64,000 nucleotides of DNA from Agelaius tricolor (taxonomy: Eukaryota > Chordata > Aves > Passeriformes > Icteridae): the NCBI GenBank assembly GCA_023055355.1, contig JALJCS010000001.1, forward strand, positions 76,239,381 to 76,303,380. Direction: 5' to 3'. This document shows, in pieces, positions 39,061 to 51,670 of this stretch. The translations under genes were made by a program, and so were the position numbers. The notes beneath the pieces are model-generated. The model was not told the DNA's origin. It saw nothing but the letters and a program-made list of their open reading frames with translations, and did not search any database. The stretch's first letter is position 1. Each line of letters opens with the position of its first letter.

Positions 39061-39440
39061 TGTCACAGGCTGTCTGCACTGTGATCAATTCTTTCCATTG
39101 CTACTGAACTTCCATTGACTTTCAGCTTTTTTTATCGCCCCTCCTCCCCTGGAAGGCAAAAGTTTACACACAGCACTGTATTGTAGAAGGATAGAACATA
39201 AGTAAATAAAGGTAGTACAGAAAGTAATCTTACCCCCTAAAGAGTTGCAGCTGAGCCAATTATTAAGGATTAGGAGCAGGCCTGATGTTAACAGGCCACA
39301 GCTGTAGCCAATCAGAAGAGTGTTATAAAAGAGTGGATTGGTTGGCTGAGGGTAACTGGTGTCAGTTGGCTGCTGTGAGGACAAGGAAGAGTCAGTGCCT
39401 GGAGGAGCTCCCTACAAGAAACATCAAGGAGGTATGAAAC
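39061..39440 (+). promoter_or_regulatory. Promoter-like segment, probably an LTR-type U3/R region
   Basis: The segment holds a TATAAAAG box at 39324-39331. Upstream are two CCAAT motifs (39256-39260 and 39308-39312), and an inverted one (ATTGG) lies just downstream. About 30-40 bp past the TATA box the sequence becomes G-rich (GGCTGAGGGTAACTGG) and then GCTGCTGTGAGGACAAGGAA. Closely packed CCAAT and TATA motifs in a short, less AT-rich island resemble avian retroviral LTR promoters more than a host gene promoter, and no open gene follows. Neither a TG start nor a CA end with target duplication can be fixed; a TGTCACAGG at 39061 is only a possible start. A cellular promoter of a non-coding RNA is the alternative. 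Confidence 0.4.
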
Positions 39441-42400
39441 TCTGGCAACATGGAACCCTTCCAATGTAATGATAATGCTGTGGGCAGCCAGAACACTGCA
39501 GAGGATTCAGACTACTGAATTTACAATTGCTGTAGACTTTAAAAATTCCCACCATTCCTGAAGCATATTTTCCACCCAGTCATTGGGAGATAAAAGGAAT
39601 GTCCATGTCTTGAAGAGGTCCCAGTTACATCATACAAATATTTAAAGGAGTTCCTTGCAAATACATTAGAGCCAGCTTGCAATTTAGCCTTCATCCAAGC
39701 TTAAAAACTAGCTGGGTATGTGCCCAATTGCTCCTGTCTTTTAATCAAGCCTGGCCATCAGTATAAATACTTTGCTGAAAGATACTATTTATTAACAAAA
39801 AATCAATTTCAGTTCCATTCACTGCCTGTTAAACAAAAGGTAGATGCAAAATCAGAAGAAAGGTCCCTTATTCTGGTATAGAATATATCTTTCCTGTATA
39901 GAAGAGCAAGTTACACTTGTTTAATTTTCATTAAATTGAATCAATGATAGGGGAGCTGCCCTCATTTAATCATAATGAAGGGCAGCAATCTCAGTGCAGG
40001 AACAAGTTCCAGCTCTAAGGAATGTGCTGGTACTGAACCTGCCCTGGATGGATGCAGCTCCACAGTGCTCAACAAGTGAGCACTTTTCAAATGCTCACAC
40101 AGCGTGGATGAGGCTGATGGGAGCTCTGCCATCCCTTCCACAGGGCCAGGAGCTCAGGAGAGACTGCTTACAGACTGAGCCTCCCCTTCCTGCTATTGCT
40201 TCCTCTCCTGGCACTGCAGAGCTGAGATGAATTGCTGTGTGCTCCAAGGAATGCTGATCCAGTGGGACTCTTTGATACCTTTAATGGGGGAGGTCCTCCA
40301 CTGAGATTTATGGCTTTGTGTTAGAGCAAAGACATGGATTCTCTAACACAGAGACTTGTTTACCTCATGCAGATGAAGTTTATTCCTTTCAAGCTGAAGC
40401 CTGATTGCTGAGGGACCTAGGTCACTTATTGCAGGCACTTTTATGGCAGTTTAAGGTACATAATATTGCATATTATGACCTAAATATACAGTCAAAAAAG
40501 GTGAAGAAAAGAACTATTTTTAGGAATTCAGAGTAGTCAATAAATACAGTTTTTTCAGGAGGAAAGGAAGGGAAGGAGAAATGAACAATGACACCTGCCA
40601 TAAAATGACTGAACCAAAAGGAAAAAGTTGCCTTCATAAACTCAGGTTTGGACAATGAAAACAGTTAAATAAAAATCATTAGTTTCATTTCAGCTGAATT
40701 ACAGTCCTCCTGCTTACTAAAAAAATATTATTCCTTCAAAAGAAAACAAAATTGCCTTTTAAATTTAAAAGACATAAAATAGCTTTTAAAATGCCAGTGA
40801 CAAATGCTTTTTTCTCTTCTAAATATTTTTTTTAGTTGAAACTAGTCAAAAGAATCCCATTTTTCAGTTTTTTTCTTTTAGTTAAAAGCATGATAATTTT
40901 TTTAATTGAACCACAATGGTAGATAATTTTTGATCATTTTATTTAATACAAAACAAGTCTAAAGGCTGTAAATCATGTAAAAGTAGTGCATTTGTAGTCT
41001 TGGAAATTTCTCTATCTCATTTAATGGATAAAGAATGCCTGAAGCTGGATGAAACTGCCACCTACTTTGCAGTGAAATAACAGAAATCATTAAATGATTA
41101 AAGGATTGTAATCACCTCATCAATTTGTAGCCTTCCCACCAGTGATGCAAAACTCAAGGTGGCTTTTATTTTCTTCTAAACTGTATTTTGTGTCCAAGTA
41201 TGCCATCCTGAGTTATGTAAGTAATGTACTGAAAAATGGACTAAAAACATGAAGTTAAAAGTATGTAATGTCTTTTTAACATACGTTGATATCTGCAGAA
41301 CCATTTTGCTTCATCTTTCTACCATTAAGGAAATTGGACTTCCAATTAATTCCAATTGGAATTGGGATAAATGAATTTTAAAGCCAGAAAAGTGTTTTCT
41401 TGGATAATAAACAGAACAGACAAACTTTCCAGGAAAATATGATGATTATAATTATTATGAAAATCATGTATTGCCTGATCTTATGTGCCCTGTGTCTTTA
41501 GAACTTCAGTAAATCTTTAGAATAGTAGAACTTTGGTAATTCTTCAGAAAAATATTAATTGACAGATTTCTCCCCATGTTGTTTGCCAGTTGATTTTTTA
41601 AAAATAAGATTTGGCAAAAATATTTGGAACTCATGTAATTTCTCCCCTTAACCCCTGTTCTCCTTGCAAGCAGGCTTCGTTTCAGTATCCCAAAGGTTTA
41701 GTGTTCAGACATCTGCACTAGACCAAATCCATAGGAACTCAGGGGTCAGGTAAAATTTAATTAGCACTAATTGTCTTCCATTAACTTGAGGCAGAGGGAA
41801 ATTCTCCTGTTCAGTCATTTTCTGTGCAAGCCTGGTGACTCCATTCCATGGAGCTCTGGTCTCGTAGGGGAAAAAAATAATCTCTTAGCACTATTACTCA
41901 GGGCTGTCCAAATTCCAAAAGCTTTTTTTTTTGTCACCCTAGCCCAATTTCTCTTTAAAAGCTGAAAATAAAGTTTAGTAAAACAAACTCTCCAATAAAG
42001 GTATCTATGAAGTATCAGAGGGATACTATATATCATAAGTCATAAATAATTCAGTTTCATACTTTGTCTTCCTAACAGAGCTCAGAAATATTCCAGAACA
42101 GGATGAGTTCTTTATGCCAAGATGTTATCAACCCCCCACACCCCATATTAATGTGAAAAACCTAATTCTCTTAAAATGTAATCTTTTAACTTGAACAACA
42201 TTTACCACACATCCTCTTTCTTTTCCACCTCCTGTGTCTACAGTCAGTATTTTCAAAAGCCATAACTACTGATCATAAGGCAGAAAATAAGGGAAATCAG
42301 GTGGATACAGAATATTTCTGTGTCTGTATCACTACCCTTATGACAGTTCTTTGAGCACAGTTAAAACCCCTACACTTAGAGGTAGTTATCCTATACAATG

Positions 42401-45342
42401 CATCCTCTTGGGCCAACTGTCACATGACCTTTTTTCTATCCAGTCACTTTTTTTTTTTTTCTCCACTTTTTTGGAGGCTTTTCCTGAATGAAGCCTCTAT
42501 TTTTGTACCAGAAAATGTTTCAATTCAGAAAAGTTATCCCCTTGATTGATGGAAAACAAGTCTGTCTGAAAACAACATCACACTGCCTATTTACACTCTG
42601 GCCAATACTGAATTTCAGTGAGGGGAGATATGGTGGGTAACACATATTAGAAAATTTGTATTGCCACAATAATTCATCATGGTGTCTTTGACATGTTTGG
42701 CGTTAGAAAAAGCTGAAGATAAATTTCAAATTAACTTTGCATTCCATACTGCAGCTCAATGGTGACTTGCAGAATTTCTTGTCTACAGCTAAAAAAAAGA
42801 TTAACAGCTGGCAGAAATGCAGTATTATTCAACTCTCGTATAAGGGGTACACTTAAAAGGCACTCAGAAATATCCTTAAATTTTATCCCATCTCTTTTGT
42901 AACAAGAAGAAAATTAATAATTTTAGTCATGTATCAATTTGATTCGTAAAAGGAAACATAAAACTAAATATATAAGTAGATAAATATATAGGGCAAGAAA
43001 AGAAAATCTAATACAAATTATAATACAAATAAATCATCATATATTGGAAAACATCAGGACCAATCCTTGGTCTTCTGTTTTCTAGACTTCAGGATGAATA
43101 TTAAAGTTAGAGGAAGAGTCACACTCTCAAAGGAACCAATAGAGTTCAAAAATTCAATGTGCTTCAATCTGAGTGAATTGAGCACTAACAGAAATATGGT
43201 ATTTTGATAACTCCTACAGGAATATGAAAGAGAAGCAAGACAGAGCTATTCTGGAAACTGTTGAAGGTAAAAAGATAAAATCAGACTCAATAAATATATT
43301 AAAACAATCAAACAAGAAAAAAAAACAACTTGTAAAACAGAACCCCAAAGTCCCTTCTAACCTAAACCCCAAAGCAAAACAAAATCCCACCCTGTACTCA
43401 CATACTGTACAAATTAGTATTGAAAATTAAAAATATTAAAAAAAAATCTTAGAATAAGAATTAAACCAAACTTCAGTGGCACAGAAATTTAACTGTCTGC
43501 ATTCCTGCAATGTGATGGATTCCACACTTAACTTCTCTTCACTCAGGAGGATTTCATCAGAACCTGGAAATTGCAGCTTTGTTCACAGGGACTGGGACCT
43601 ACATGCCATGCTGGGGAATAAACTAGGCATAAAACTGGAAAGGAAACCAAAGCCAGCCTTCATGGTCAAGCTCCAGCCCTTCATCCTAAGAAGCTCACAA
43701 AACAAGAATATTGACAGCTGAGAGACAAAGTCTTCTGTCAGCACAAATACAGCTCAGGTCATAGCTACCCACAGAGCACTGAGAGAGTGGGGTAATTAAG
43801 GAATGAATATATCTGCAATTTGTTTTAAAGGGTTTTTTAAATCAGTAGGATAATGGTGCACATGTTAAACATACTGTTGATAAACCCTTAAAGGTGTGAA
43901 TTCCACAAACGACATCCTGTTGTTTATCAATATAATTTATGATGATGTTCAAGATTTCATGGCTGTATTGAATTAGTAGATTAAAAATTTCCATAATAGG
44001 CTATTTTGAGCGTTTTTCCACATTGTCAAGCTGTTGGTCCTCCAAAGCAGGTTAAACATGAGGTTGATACATGGGTAGTGCTAGTTTTAGGAAGTTTTAG
44101 TGCAACATGTGTCATATATTTTAGCTTCATTAGTAAGCCTTCACTTACTATCAGACAATAAAATAAATCATTAAATATCATAAAGAACAAACCAAACAAG
44201 ATTTGTGGGGTTGTGTGCATTTTTCAATCAATCTGTGTCCATTTTTCCCTTTCAATGTGCAGTCTTCACAACTAAACCCAGGATAAGCAGCCTCAGTCTT
44301 TGAAATGCCAATACAGGTGAAAAAGATTATATCAAATTACAAATTGGTGTCCTTCATTACCCTGCATTTTATATGGCAATCTATCTTTTCTGTACTCAGG
44401 CCCATTCTAAAGTGTTCCACATCTTGCCACTTAATTCTGACTTTCATATCTCTGATATTAGGAGAGGATAGATCTCTTGGCACTCCAGAGAGTTCTGCTA
44501 AGCACTGAAAATGATGGGGATTGTGTTCTCTGGCTTTCTTGACTGATATATCAGTAGCATTTTAAATAATAAATTTTTGACCTTTTAGAGGACAAAGAAT
44601 GTCTTTGAAAGTGAAGAAAGTGTAGAAAGTGTCCACCATACTACCTTTTTTGTTGTTGTTAAGAAAAAGCTTTTCCAAAGAATTAATCAAAAATTAATCA
44701 CAGGAACAAATTCCAAAAACTCATTAAAAAATGAATATTGATCAAATAGAAACTCTTACCTTAAAATTCTCTTTTCCTGATCTCTTTCCCTTCACTGTTA
44801 CCTTGCTTTTGAGATCTGTATCATAACACCAATGTAAAGAGTCATGATTTTTCCTCTGTCTTGATGTGAACATTTTTTCAATTTTTAAGTTTCAATCACT
44901 TGAAAAATGTTGGAGTGGATGACTAAATAAAGGCAAAAGAATTGTTGTTGTTACATTATCTCCTCACACAGTGGGATGTGATTGGAGGGAATTTTGAAAG
45001 ACACTTGAAAAGTTGCTCCTGAGTAATAACAGGACAAATACAGATAGCAGCAAAAAATGTTTTGTTTCTAGAACATTCTCAGGGAACAGCAACATTTTTC
45101 TGTCAAACATACTGATCTTCACTAACACTCCTTTTTATTTGAGAGGTAATTCAAGTATAATAGAGAAAATCTCTGTCTTTAATGATGATAAAAAATTTTC
45201 AGAAAGAGCTGATACGTGGTAGTGAAGTCATAGATATGTGAATGACAATCCTAAATTACAGTTGTATGATTCTTTCTCTGCATTCATTGAATTTATTAAA
45301 TGTTCATTTCATATTTAATAACAGTTTAATACCAACTGCGGC
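39441..45342. other. Long unique AT-rich non-coding stretch
   Basis: I see no gene or recognisable element. The part 40010-40240 is GC-richer and open in one forward frame (78 codons), but lacks any domain feature. A 16-bp perfect palindrome (AATTCCAATTGGAATT) lies at 41348-41363. Confidence 0.45.
41348..41363. repeat. 16-bp perfect palindrome
   Basis: AATTCCAATTGGAATT is its own reverse complement. No functional call is made. Confidence 0.85.
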
Positions 45343-45388
45343 TTTGCTTAACACTCCTTTTGAGTTCAAAAAAGGAGTGTTAAGCAAA
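45343..45388. repeat. Perfect 19-bp inverted repeat (hairpin)
   Basis: The left arm TTTGCTTAACACTCCTTTT (45343-45361) is the exact reverse complement of the right arm AAAAGGAGTGTTAAGCAAA (45370-45388), with an 8-nt spacer GAGTTCAA. Pairing stops cleanly outside the arms. A perfect arm this long in non-repetitive DNA suggests a recent local inversion-duplication, for example template switching during replication. It is too short and too perfect for a typical microRNA precursor, and the sequence matches no element I know. Confidence 0.9.
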
Positions 45389-45896
45389 AAGGTCACCAGT
45401 CAAAATATCTTTGGGAACTTCCCACCTTCTATAGGTGGGACACACTCTTGTCTTCTCATAGTAAATCACTGCAAAAACCAGGGAGCTACACTCACAATCC
45501 TTGGGAACTCAGATATCTCCTCTAGTAACAATAATAATCCTACTGAAGTTTCCTGCAATAAATGAAGGTCAAAGTAAGTTCAGAGTCATTTAGAATGAGC
45601 AATAAATAAATCCTGTTGTTTGGAAAATGTTTATTCTAACTACTAAATAACATTAAATAATTGAAGAACTTCAAGAAACACATAATTTTGCTCACATCAG
45701 TGTTATGCTAGTTAAATTTTTCTATAATATTTAATCCCATGCAACATACTGGAAGACCAATTCCTCTGATCATATTGTCAAGTACTTGAGATAGCTCTGT
45801 ACTGAAAAGCATGCTCTTTATTATAATTTCCCTTTGATTACCAGTTAATCAATGAATTCTAGAGCTTGACCTCTACTTCTACTTCCTTGTGAACAT

Positions 45897-46290
45897 TGAT
45901 AGAATCATAGCACAGTTTGGGTTGGAAGGGAAGTTAAAGGTCATCCAGTTCCAATCCCCTGCAACAGGCAGGGACATCTGCCACTAGACCAGGTTGCTCA
46001 GAGCTCCATCTAGCCTGACCCTGAGCACTCCCAAGGATAGGGCATCCACAGCTTCTCTGGGAAAATTGCTCCAGTGCCTCACCACCCTCTCAGTTAAGAA
46101 TTTTTTCTCAATATCTAAAACCTGCTCTCTTCCAGTTTGAAGCCATTCCCCCTTTTCCTCTCATTACATGCCCATGCCCTTGTGAAAAGTCTCCATCTTT
46201 CTTGCCCTGACCCTGGTGCAGCACCTTGTACTTTGTCTTGTTATACCAGATGGGTTTCCCATGGTTATTCTTCGTGACTCTTCCCTCTTT
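45897..46290 (-). mobile_element. CR1 LINE 3' end fragment(s)
   Basis: Read in reverse, this is the CR1 3' end. The plus-strand text starts TAGAATCATAGCACAGTTTG, the inverted terminal-repeat tail, and goes on through GGGTTGGAAGGGAAG, TCATCCAGTTCCAATCCCCT, CACTAGACCAGGTTGCTCA, CAGTGCCTCACCACCCTCTC and AAGCCATTCCCCCTTTTCC. From about 46205 the text changes to GGTGCAGCACCTTGTACTTT, which resembles a CR1-type segment from another part or subfamily. A deletion or a second abutting fragment is therefore likely. The element is 5' truncated and has no coding capacity. Confidence 0.92.
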
Positions 46291-47380
46291 TACACATAAC
46301 TGCATGAATATGAAATCTATCACCAAATCTTAACAGACTGTCTATTCTCACGTCCTGCAAGCATGCTACTATAAGTTCCAAAGCAAAAGATAATCTCTCT
46401 GCAATTCACTGGTTTGCACAAATATTTGAAGAGAATTAAGAAATTAAAAAACAGAATACTTGGTCCAAATGAACCAGTTCCTCAGCTATGAAATTACAAT
46501 TGTGGTTTAAAGTTTCCAACAGATTTATATAAAAATTCATGTAAAAATTTTTTTTAATTTTAAACTATCAGTTAAAAGGTAATAAAAATTTTCCAGTTGA
46601 GGGACTACATATTAAACATTTGTAATTTTTTTTTATTTAGATCATGCATTCTGGTTTAAGCTAATTCAATATTTATCTATGTTGTGAGAGGTTCAGATAT
46701 ATGAAAAGCATATTTGTCAGTAACCTACTAATTATGACATCTGCAGGACAATTATTAGGAGAATTTTTTTTTAGTTTCTGAATTAGGACAGTAACATATT
46801 CTTTAATATAAAGTACACCATATTCTGGGTCATGGGATTCTTAGACATGTAACTATATCTGTCATGATAGTTTAAATGAAAAAATGAACCTCCGCTACTA
46901 AAATTTTTGACTATCTTGTATAAAGCAAAAGGCAAATATAGATCCAAACACACAGAGTGAAACCAGAAATAGCTGAGCCAGTTAGGAACTTCATAAAACA
47001 TCTTTCATGGTAAATTTTATTGTGGACGGAAGGTTAAAAGGGAGCCCCTTAAGGCGTTGGGATGGTTCATTTCCATTCAGACCTGACATGGGGGCTTTAC
47101 AGGCAGTTTTGGTATGATAAGGATTTAAGGCTTTGCTGAATGATACACCCTGATACAGGTTGCACTTCATTTTATAACAAAACTGGAGTGTTCCTCACAG
47201 GCATGAGAAAAATTAATTATCTACTTTTTTCAGGTTTATCTTGCAGACATCCAGAACACAGGACTGGTTTTAATGCTGGTGCTAATTCAGCATATCAAGG
47301 TCTCTGTGCTCTACTGAGACATCTGAGATCTTTTAGCCCTGAAAGTGATGCCCCAATGCCCTTGGCCATTCTTGTTGCGG
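46291..47380. other. Unique AT-rich non-coding DNA
   Basis: I see no gene or element. The 47240-47380 part is less AT-rich and directly precedes an LTR. Confidence 0.45.
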
Positions 47381-47769
47381 TGTTGTGAGGGTCCCCAGGA
47401 CAAGGTGAGAGATGAGAATCTGACTCCAAGTTCTTAGAAGGCTGATTTATTATATTATGATATTATATTAAAAGAAAATTATATACTAAAACTATACTAA
47501 AGAAAGAGAAGGGAGACATCAGAAGGCTAGCAAAGAATGAATAATAAAAACCTGTGACAGACTCAGAGTCTGACACAGCTGGCTGTGATTGGCCATTAAT
47601 TATAAACAATTCACATGGAACCAATCAAAGATGCACCTGTTGGTAAGCAACCTCAAACCACATTCCAAGCAATCAGATAATTATTGTTTACATTTCTTTT
47701 CTGAGGCTTTTCAGCCTCTCAGGAGAAAAATCCCGGCAAAGGGGTTTTTCAGAAAATATCATGGTGACC
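47381..47769 (-). mobile_element. Avian ERV solo LTR
   Basis: The plus-strand text starts TGTTGTGAGGGTCCCCAGGA, runs through AAGGTGAGAGATGAGAATCT, GAAGGCTGATTTATTATATT, TGGCTGTGATTGGCCATTAA, AACCAATCAAAGATGCACCT and TTGTTTACATTTCTTTTCTG, and ends near 47769 after GGGGTTTTTCAGAAAATATC. This matches a common songbird ERV LTR family in reverse orientation. On the minus strand AATAAA (complement of 47446-47451) lies about 65 bp before the LTR end, and CCAAT motifs lie upstream. Length is about 390 bp. The termini are decayed and the flanks show no clear target duplication. No internal sequence is present. I am unsure of its class (ERVK- or ERVL-like). Confidence 0.8.
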
Positions 47770-50700
47770 CATTCTCCCTTCCCAAATATCCTCTTGTGTT
47801 GCCATTCCCCCTGGAATCGCTCCAGGAGGGCTGTGGTTCAGCTCTCAAGGCTGAGAGGGGTCCCTTGGTGGATGGGTGCAAGTTGCATCAGCTTCACCTT
47901 TTAGAAAGAACTCTGGGGTCTTTGCAGATGGAAAGTCCAAGTTAATGATGCTGAACAGCATCAGATCTGGATGTTCAGACAGTCTGAATATCCAGATATC
48001 AGTTCAACATCATAAACCTCACACTTCTCACATTTTAAAAAAATATGTGTGATGAATGCTGAGAACATTTAAAGATATATTTTATACATTAATATACTAT
48101 TTTGTTTCCCTGGTTTGGATTTAAGCACTAGGTCTGTGGAAGAAATTAGTATGTAATTTCTTTTTCTTAATAAATCAAAGGAGATCATCTATTTTTATGC
48201 GTTCTTTCACATGACAAGGTTGCAGGTGCAAAGAAGTGCAAACGTACTGTGTTCATGATCTTAGTTATTTCTGTCACTCCACAGAAAATCCCCACAAATG
48301 TCAAATCTGTCAGAGCAGTTTTATTAAGCCTCTTTTACAATGCTATTAGGCTCTTTTTAAATAGTTCCTTATTAAGAAAGGTTTTTTATATGTTTACTTT
48401 GTGAGTTTGTTAAAACAAGACCATTCCTCCTTCACAACAAAGCCTGTTCTGATATCCTTTTTTAAAGACTTTTCTGCCTTAATTTGTCTTCGAAGTCCTG
48501 TAGAAAATTCAAGTATCAGGATGAGAAAAGGTTATCAAACGTGAATAAAAACCACACCCTTAGGGGCAACTCTCTGCCTCTAGTAAAAGTTATTATTCCT
48601 AGATGCAACTGTGTAATTACTTCACTATTAATTTACCTGCTCACTTTTAGCTTTCCATTATCACAAGAAGTATTTGATAAAGTGTCATATAAAGCATTGA
48701 CTATTCCAAAGGTATAGAGAAGGGGCTCAGCCAAGTGTCTGAGCAGTTAACATCAGCTTTATACAGAATAAAAGCCTTTGTTTATTTAGAAAGCCAAAAA
48801 GGTGTAGTGATGAAGACTGCATGGTGCCCAGAGGCTGATGAATTCAGAGCTGCTGTGGGTCAGACAGCAGCAGAGCACTGAGCCCCTGGGCTCTGCCCTG
48901 ACCTGCCAGCTCTGCCTGTGCACACAGGGAATCATCCCCCAGGCTTTCTTGAACCACCCTGGTTGGGTCACTTGGGTCAGAGGATAAAAGCAAATTCAGT
49001 ATCTGAAGTAATGCTTAGGGAGCTCAAGTCCAAAACTGCTCTCTACAATGACTCTTCTAAGCATCTGCCTAAATTTAGAGGTAATAAAAGAAAACCTCTT
49101 TTAGCACTACCAGAGCTGACTTTAACCTTGCAAAGCAGTTCTGTACCAGAACTAACTGGTATCTCAGCAATTAGCAATAGGCCTATTATAGAGGCAGAAA
49201 TAGAGATTATAGAGATGATGGATCTTGTCTACATAAGTCAAATACAAAATAAATAATAGAGAAGAGGGAAGGAAGAAGGACGGTGTGGGGGGGTGGTGGG
49301 GGAAGCCCAGACCTTCTGCATCTTGACAGAAAAGTAACTTCAAACACATCTGCCCAGAATTACCAGCATGGGAAAAGAGACAATAAAACAAAACCAGTGT
49401 GTAGGATCAGTTAAGGCCTGGGAGTTCTGATTTCTTACCATGTCTCCCAAATCCTCCTAATCACACAATTCCTGTCTAGTGGTAAATTACTCAATGCTTA
49501 ATTAAGCATGTTCAGCAGTGTAAATGTACCATAGAAGATGAGTGTCTGAGCAGCACTTCTAGAGCTGCTCCTAAAGATGCTCTTCATTCAATAATGAGCA
49601 GATAAAGACCCAAAGCTCAAGGACACAGGGACACCAAGGCATTCAATGGAGACCCAAAGGGAAGCACAATGCTTGGAAAAGTCTCTTTAACATTTTGCCT
49701 TAACTCAGTGGACAAGACTGATTCTCCACATCTGTAGACTAGCTGAGTTTTCTGTCCTTTAGCACCTACCCTTAATCTCAGCACAGATTTTTTTTTTCTC
49801 CCTGTCTGTAGTTAAAGATAAATGAGATTGTTTGTTATTAAGCACATAATAGAAGCATAAACAGGAGGGTTAAATGTATTGCAATATAGAGGTCAATTGA
49901 TTTCATGTGGCTCTGGGACTCAGTTTGCTGTTAAAGAACACAAACAAGGGGTTTCCGTGCATGAAAGCCTCCATTTCTCTCAGTTTCAGTCTTCAGTGAT
50001 TTGTTTAAAAAAAAAAAAAAAAAAGTTGAATTTTTTGACACTGGTGTTGCTGCAAATATGGCATAATGTAATGAAATGAGAGTTTCATGTCAACATCATC
50101 TATACAACTGTAGTCATCAACTTTCACTATGTAGGCAACAGCTGAGAATTTATTTTGCCATAGAGAATTTAATTTGTCATAATGTTGCTAACAGTCTCAG
50201 TTGTTCTTTTTTTACCTCAGGGCATATGTCAAACACCTGGGCATGTGGATGGAAAGCAGTGCAGACACATCCTTGTTCCCAGTGCTCATCTACAGCTGGT
50301 AGGGGTTTCCTGGCCTTTCCTGTAGGACTTCGGGATTGTCAGTTTTCACACTGTGTGATCAGCTGAATTCAGTCCTCATTCTGCAGGCAAATTTGCAATT
50401 CATTTCACTGCAAGAAAGGAAACCAGAAGTTAGATGCCACAAAATTTTAACTCACTATTTGGCCTGAACCAAAAAGTTTGTTTTGGTTTGTTAAATGTCA
50501 TGCAGCATGACTTAGGTATCTTAAATTAAACTGCTATTTATGTCTGCTAAGTAAGAATGGCTTACCAGGTGCTTGCCACTATCAATCAAACCTGCTTCAA
50601 GGACATTTTGAAAAGTATTTGCAGTGCCAGTGACCAGTAAACATTACTATTTAACCATATTCCCATAAATAAACCCTGCCTGATAGAGTTTTATGGGAAC

Positions 50701-51449
50701 AGGTTGTAGATAGAATTAATTAAGAGACATTGCTGGTAGAATCTGGATGAGTACAATTGGGCTATCAGTGGGATTTGATAAAATGCAAAAAAAATAATAT
50801 GAAAATTAAAATTATTATATGGTACTTCTACATTGCCAGAATTACAGTTTCAACATATGCAAGGATCAAAAAAAATACAGTTATCTCTTAAAACAAATGG
50901 GTGACTATTTTTATGCCTTTGGGGCAAGCAAACTTCAGTCTAACCCTAGCTGGCTGGTTGAGTGCTGCACACATAGGTAGGTCCCTCATTTCTGCAAGCC
51001 CTGCTGCACTGGAAGCCTTTTGTTATGTGTCCCACACTGATTCATCAGATAGCACAGCTCCATTCTCAGCTAATTATTAAATATACTTCCCCAGTGTGCT
51101 TCCCCAGAGCAAATCTGATGACCTGCATGGCCATGTTGAAAGGCAGTGCATGCCTTCAGTGAAATCAGCAAGAACTAAAATGCAGATTTTAAGTAGATTT
51201 GCTTCCCAAACTAAAGACTGTTATTTTTGAGTATTTAAGGTTCATATTTTCAGGGAAATTCCTCACTATTCTTTTAAGAATGCTGAATCAATTGCTCACT
51301 TTTTGAGGAACACTAATTTGGCACACACTGTAAGACTCTGAAGGTGCCCAATTATTGCTTCTTTACAGAACAAAGACATTCAGACATTTTAAAGGAAATC
51401 AAATACAAATAGCTATAAAATAAGTAATTTGGACTGGAATAATAGAAAT
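47770..51449. other. Unique non-coding DNA
   Basis: I see no gene. The 48780-48970 part is GC-richer. An uninterrupted A18 lies at 50007-50024 without a recognisable retroelement body next to it. Confidence 0.45.
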
Positions 51450-51670
51450 AGAGGTCATATAACTCAGCCTTTCACTCGAGGCAGAACCATTCCACACTAG
51501 ATCTGGTCAGCTATGGCTCTGCTTAGCTAAATCTTGAAAATCTTCCAAGAATTAAGACTCCATAGACTCTCTGGGAAAACTTTTCCTGGACTGCACAGTC
51601 TTCTCAGTGGAAAATCTTTTTCTGATATCAAATCTGAACCTTCCTAAATGCAGTTAGGAACCATCAGCAT
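51450..51670 (-). mobile_element. Old CR1-like 3' fragment
   Basis: The plus-strand text GAGGTCATATAACTCAGCCT, then GGAAAACTTTTCCTGGACTG, CAGTCTTCTCAGTGGAAAAT and CTGATATCAAATCTGAACC resembles a heavily diverged CR1 3' region in reverse. The corresponding landmarks in better copies are the GGCAACCTGTTCCAGTG block and the AATTTCTTCCTAATATC block. Identity is low, so this is tentative. If correct, it is among the oldest insertions in the window. Confidence 0.55.

Noticed and set aside
39994..40230. 78-codon open frame in a GC-richer block as a gene or exon
   Set aside because: No convincing acceptor and donor pair around it and no recognisable motif.
45343..45388. microRNA precursor
   Set aside because: The stem is only 19 bp and perfect, with no flanking basal stem or typical mismatches; recorded as an inverted repeat instead.
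47140..47945. Open frames flanking the LTR at 47381-47769 as part of a gene
   Set aside because: The frames run across LTR boundaries and carry no domain features.
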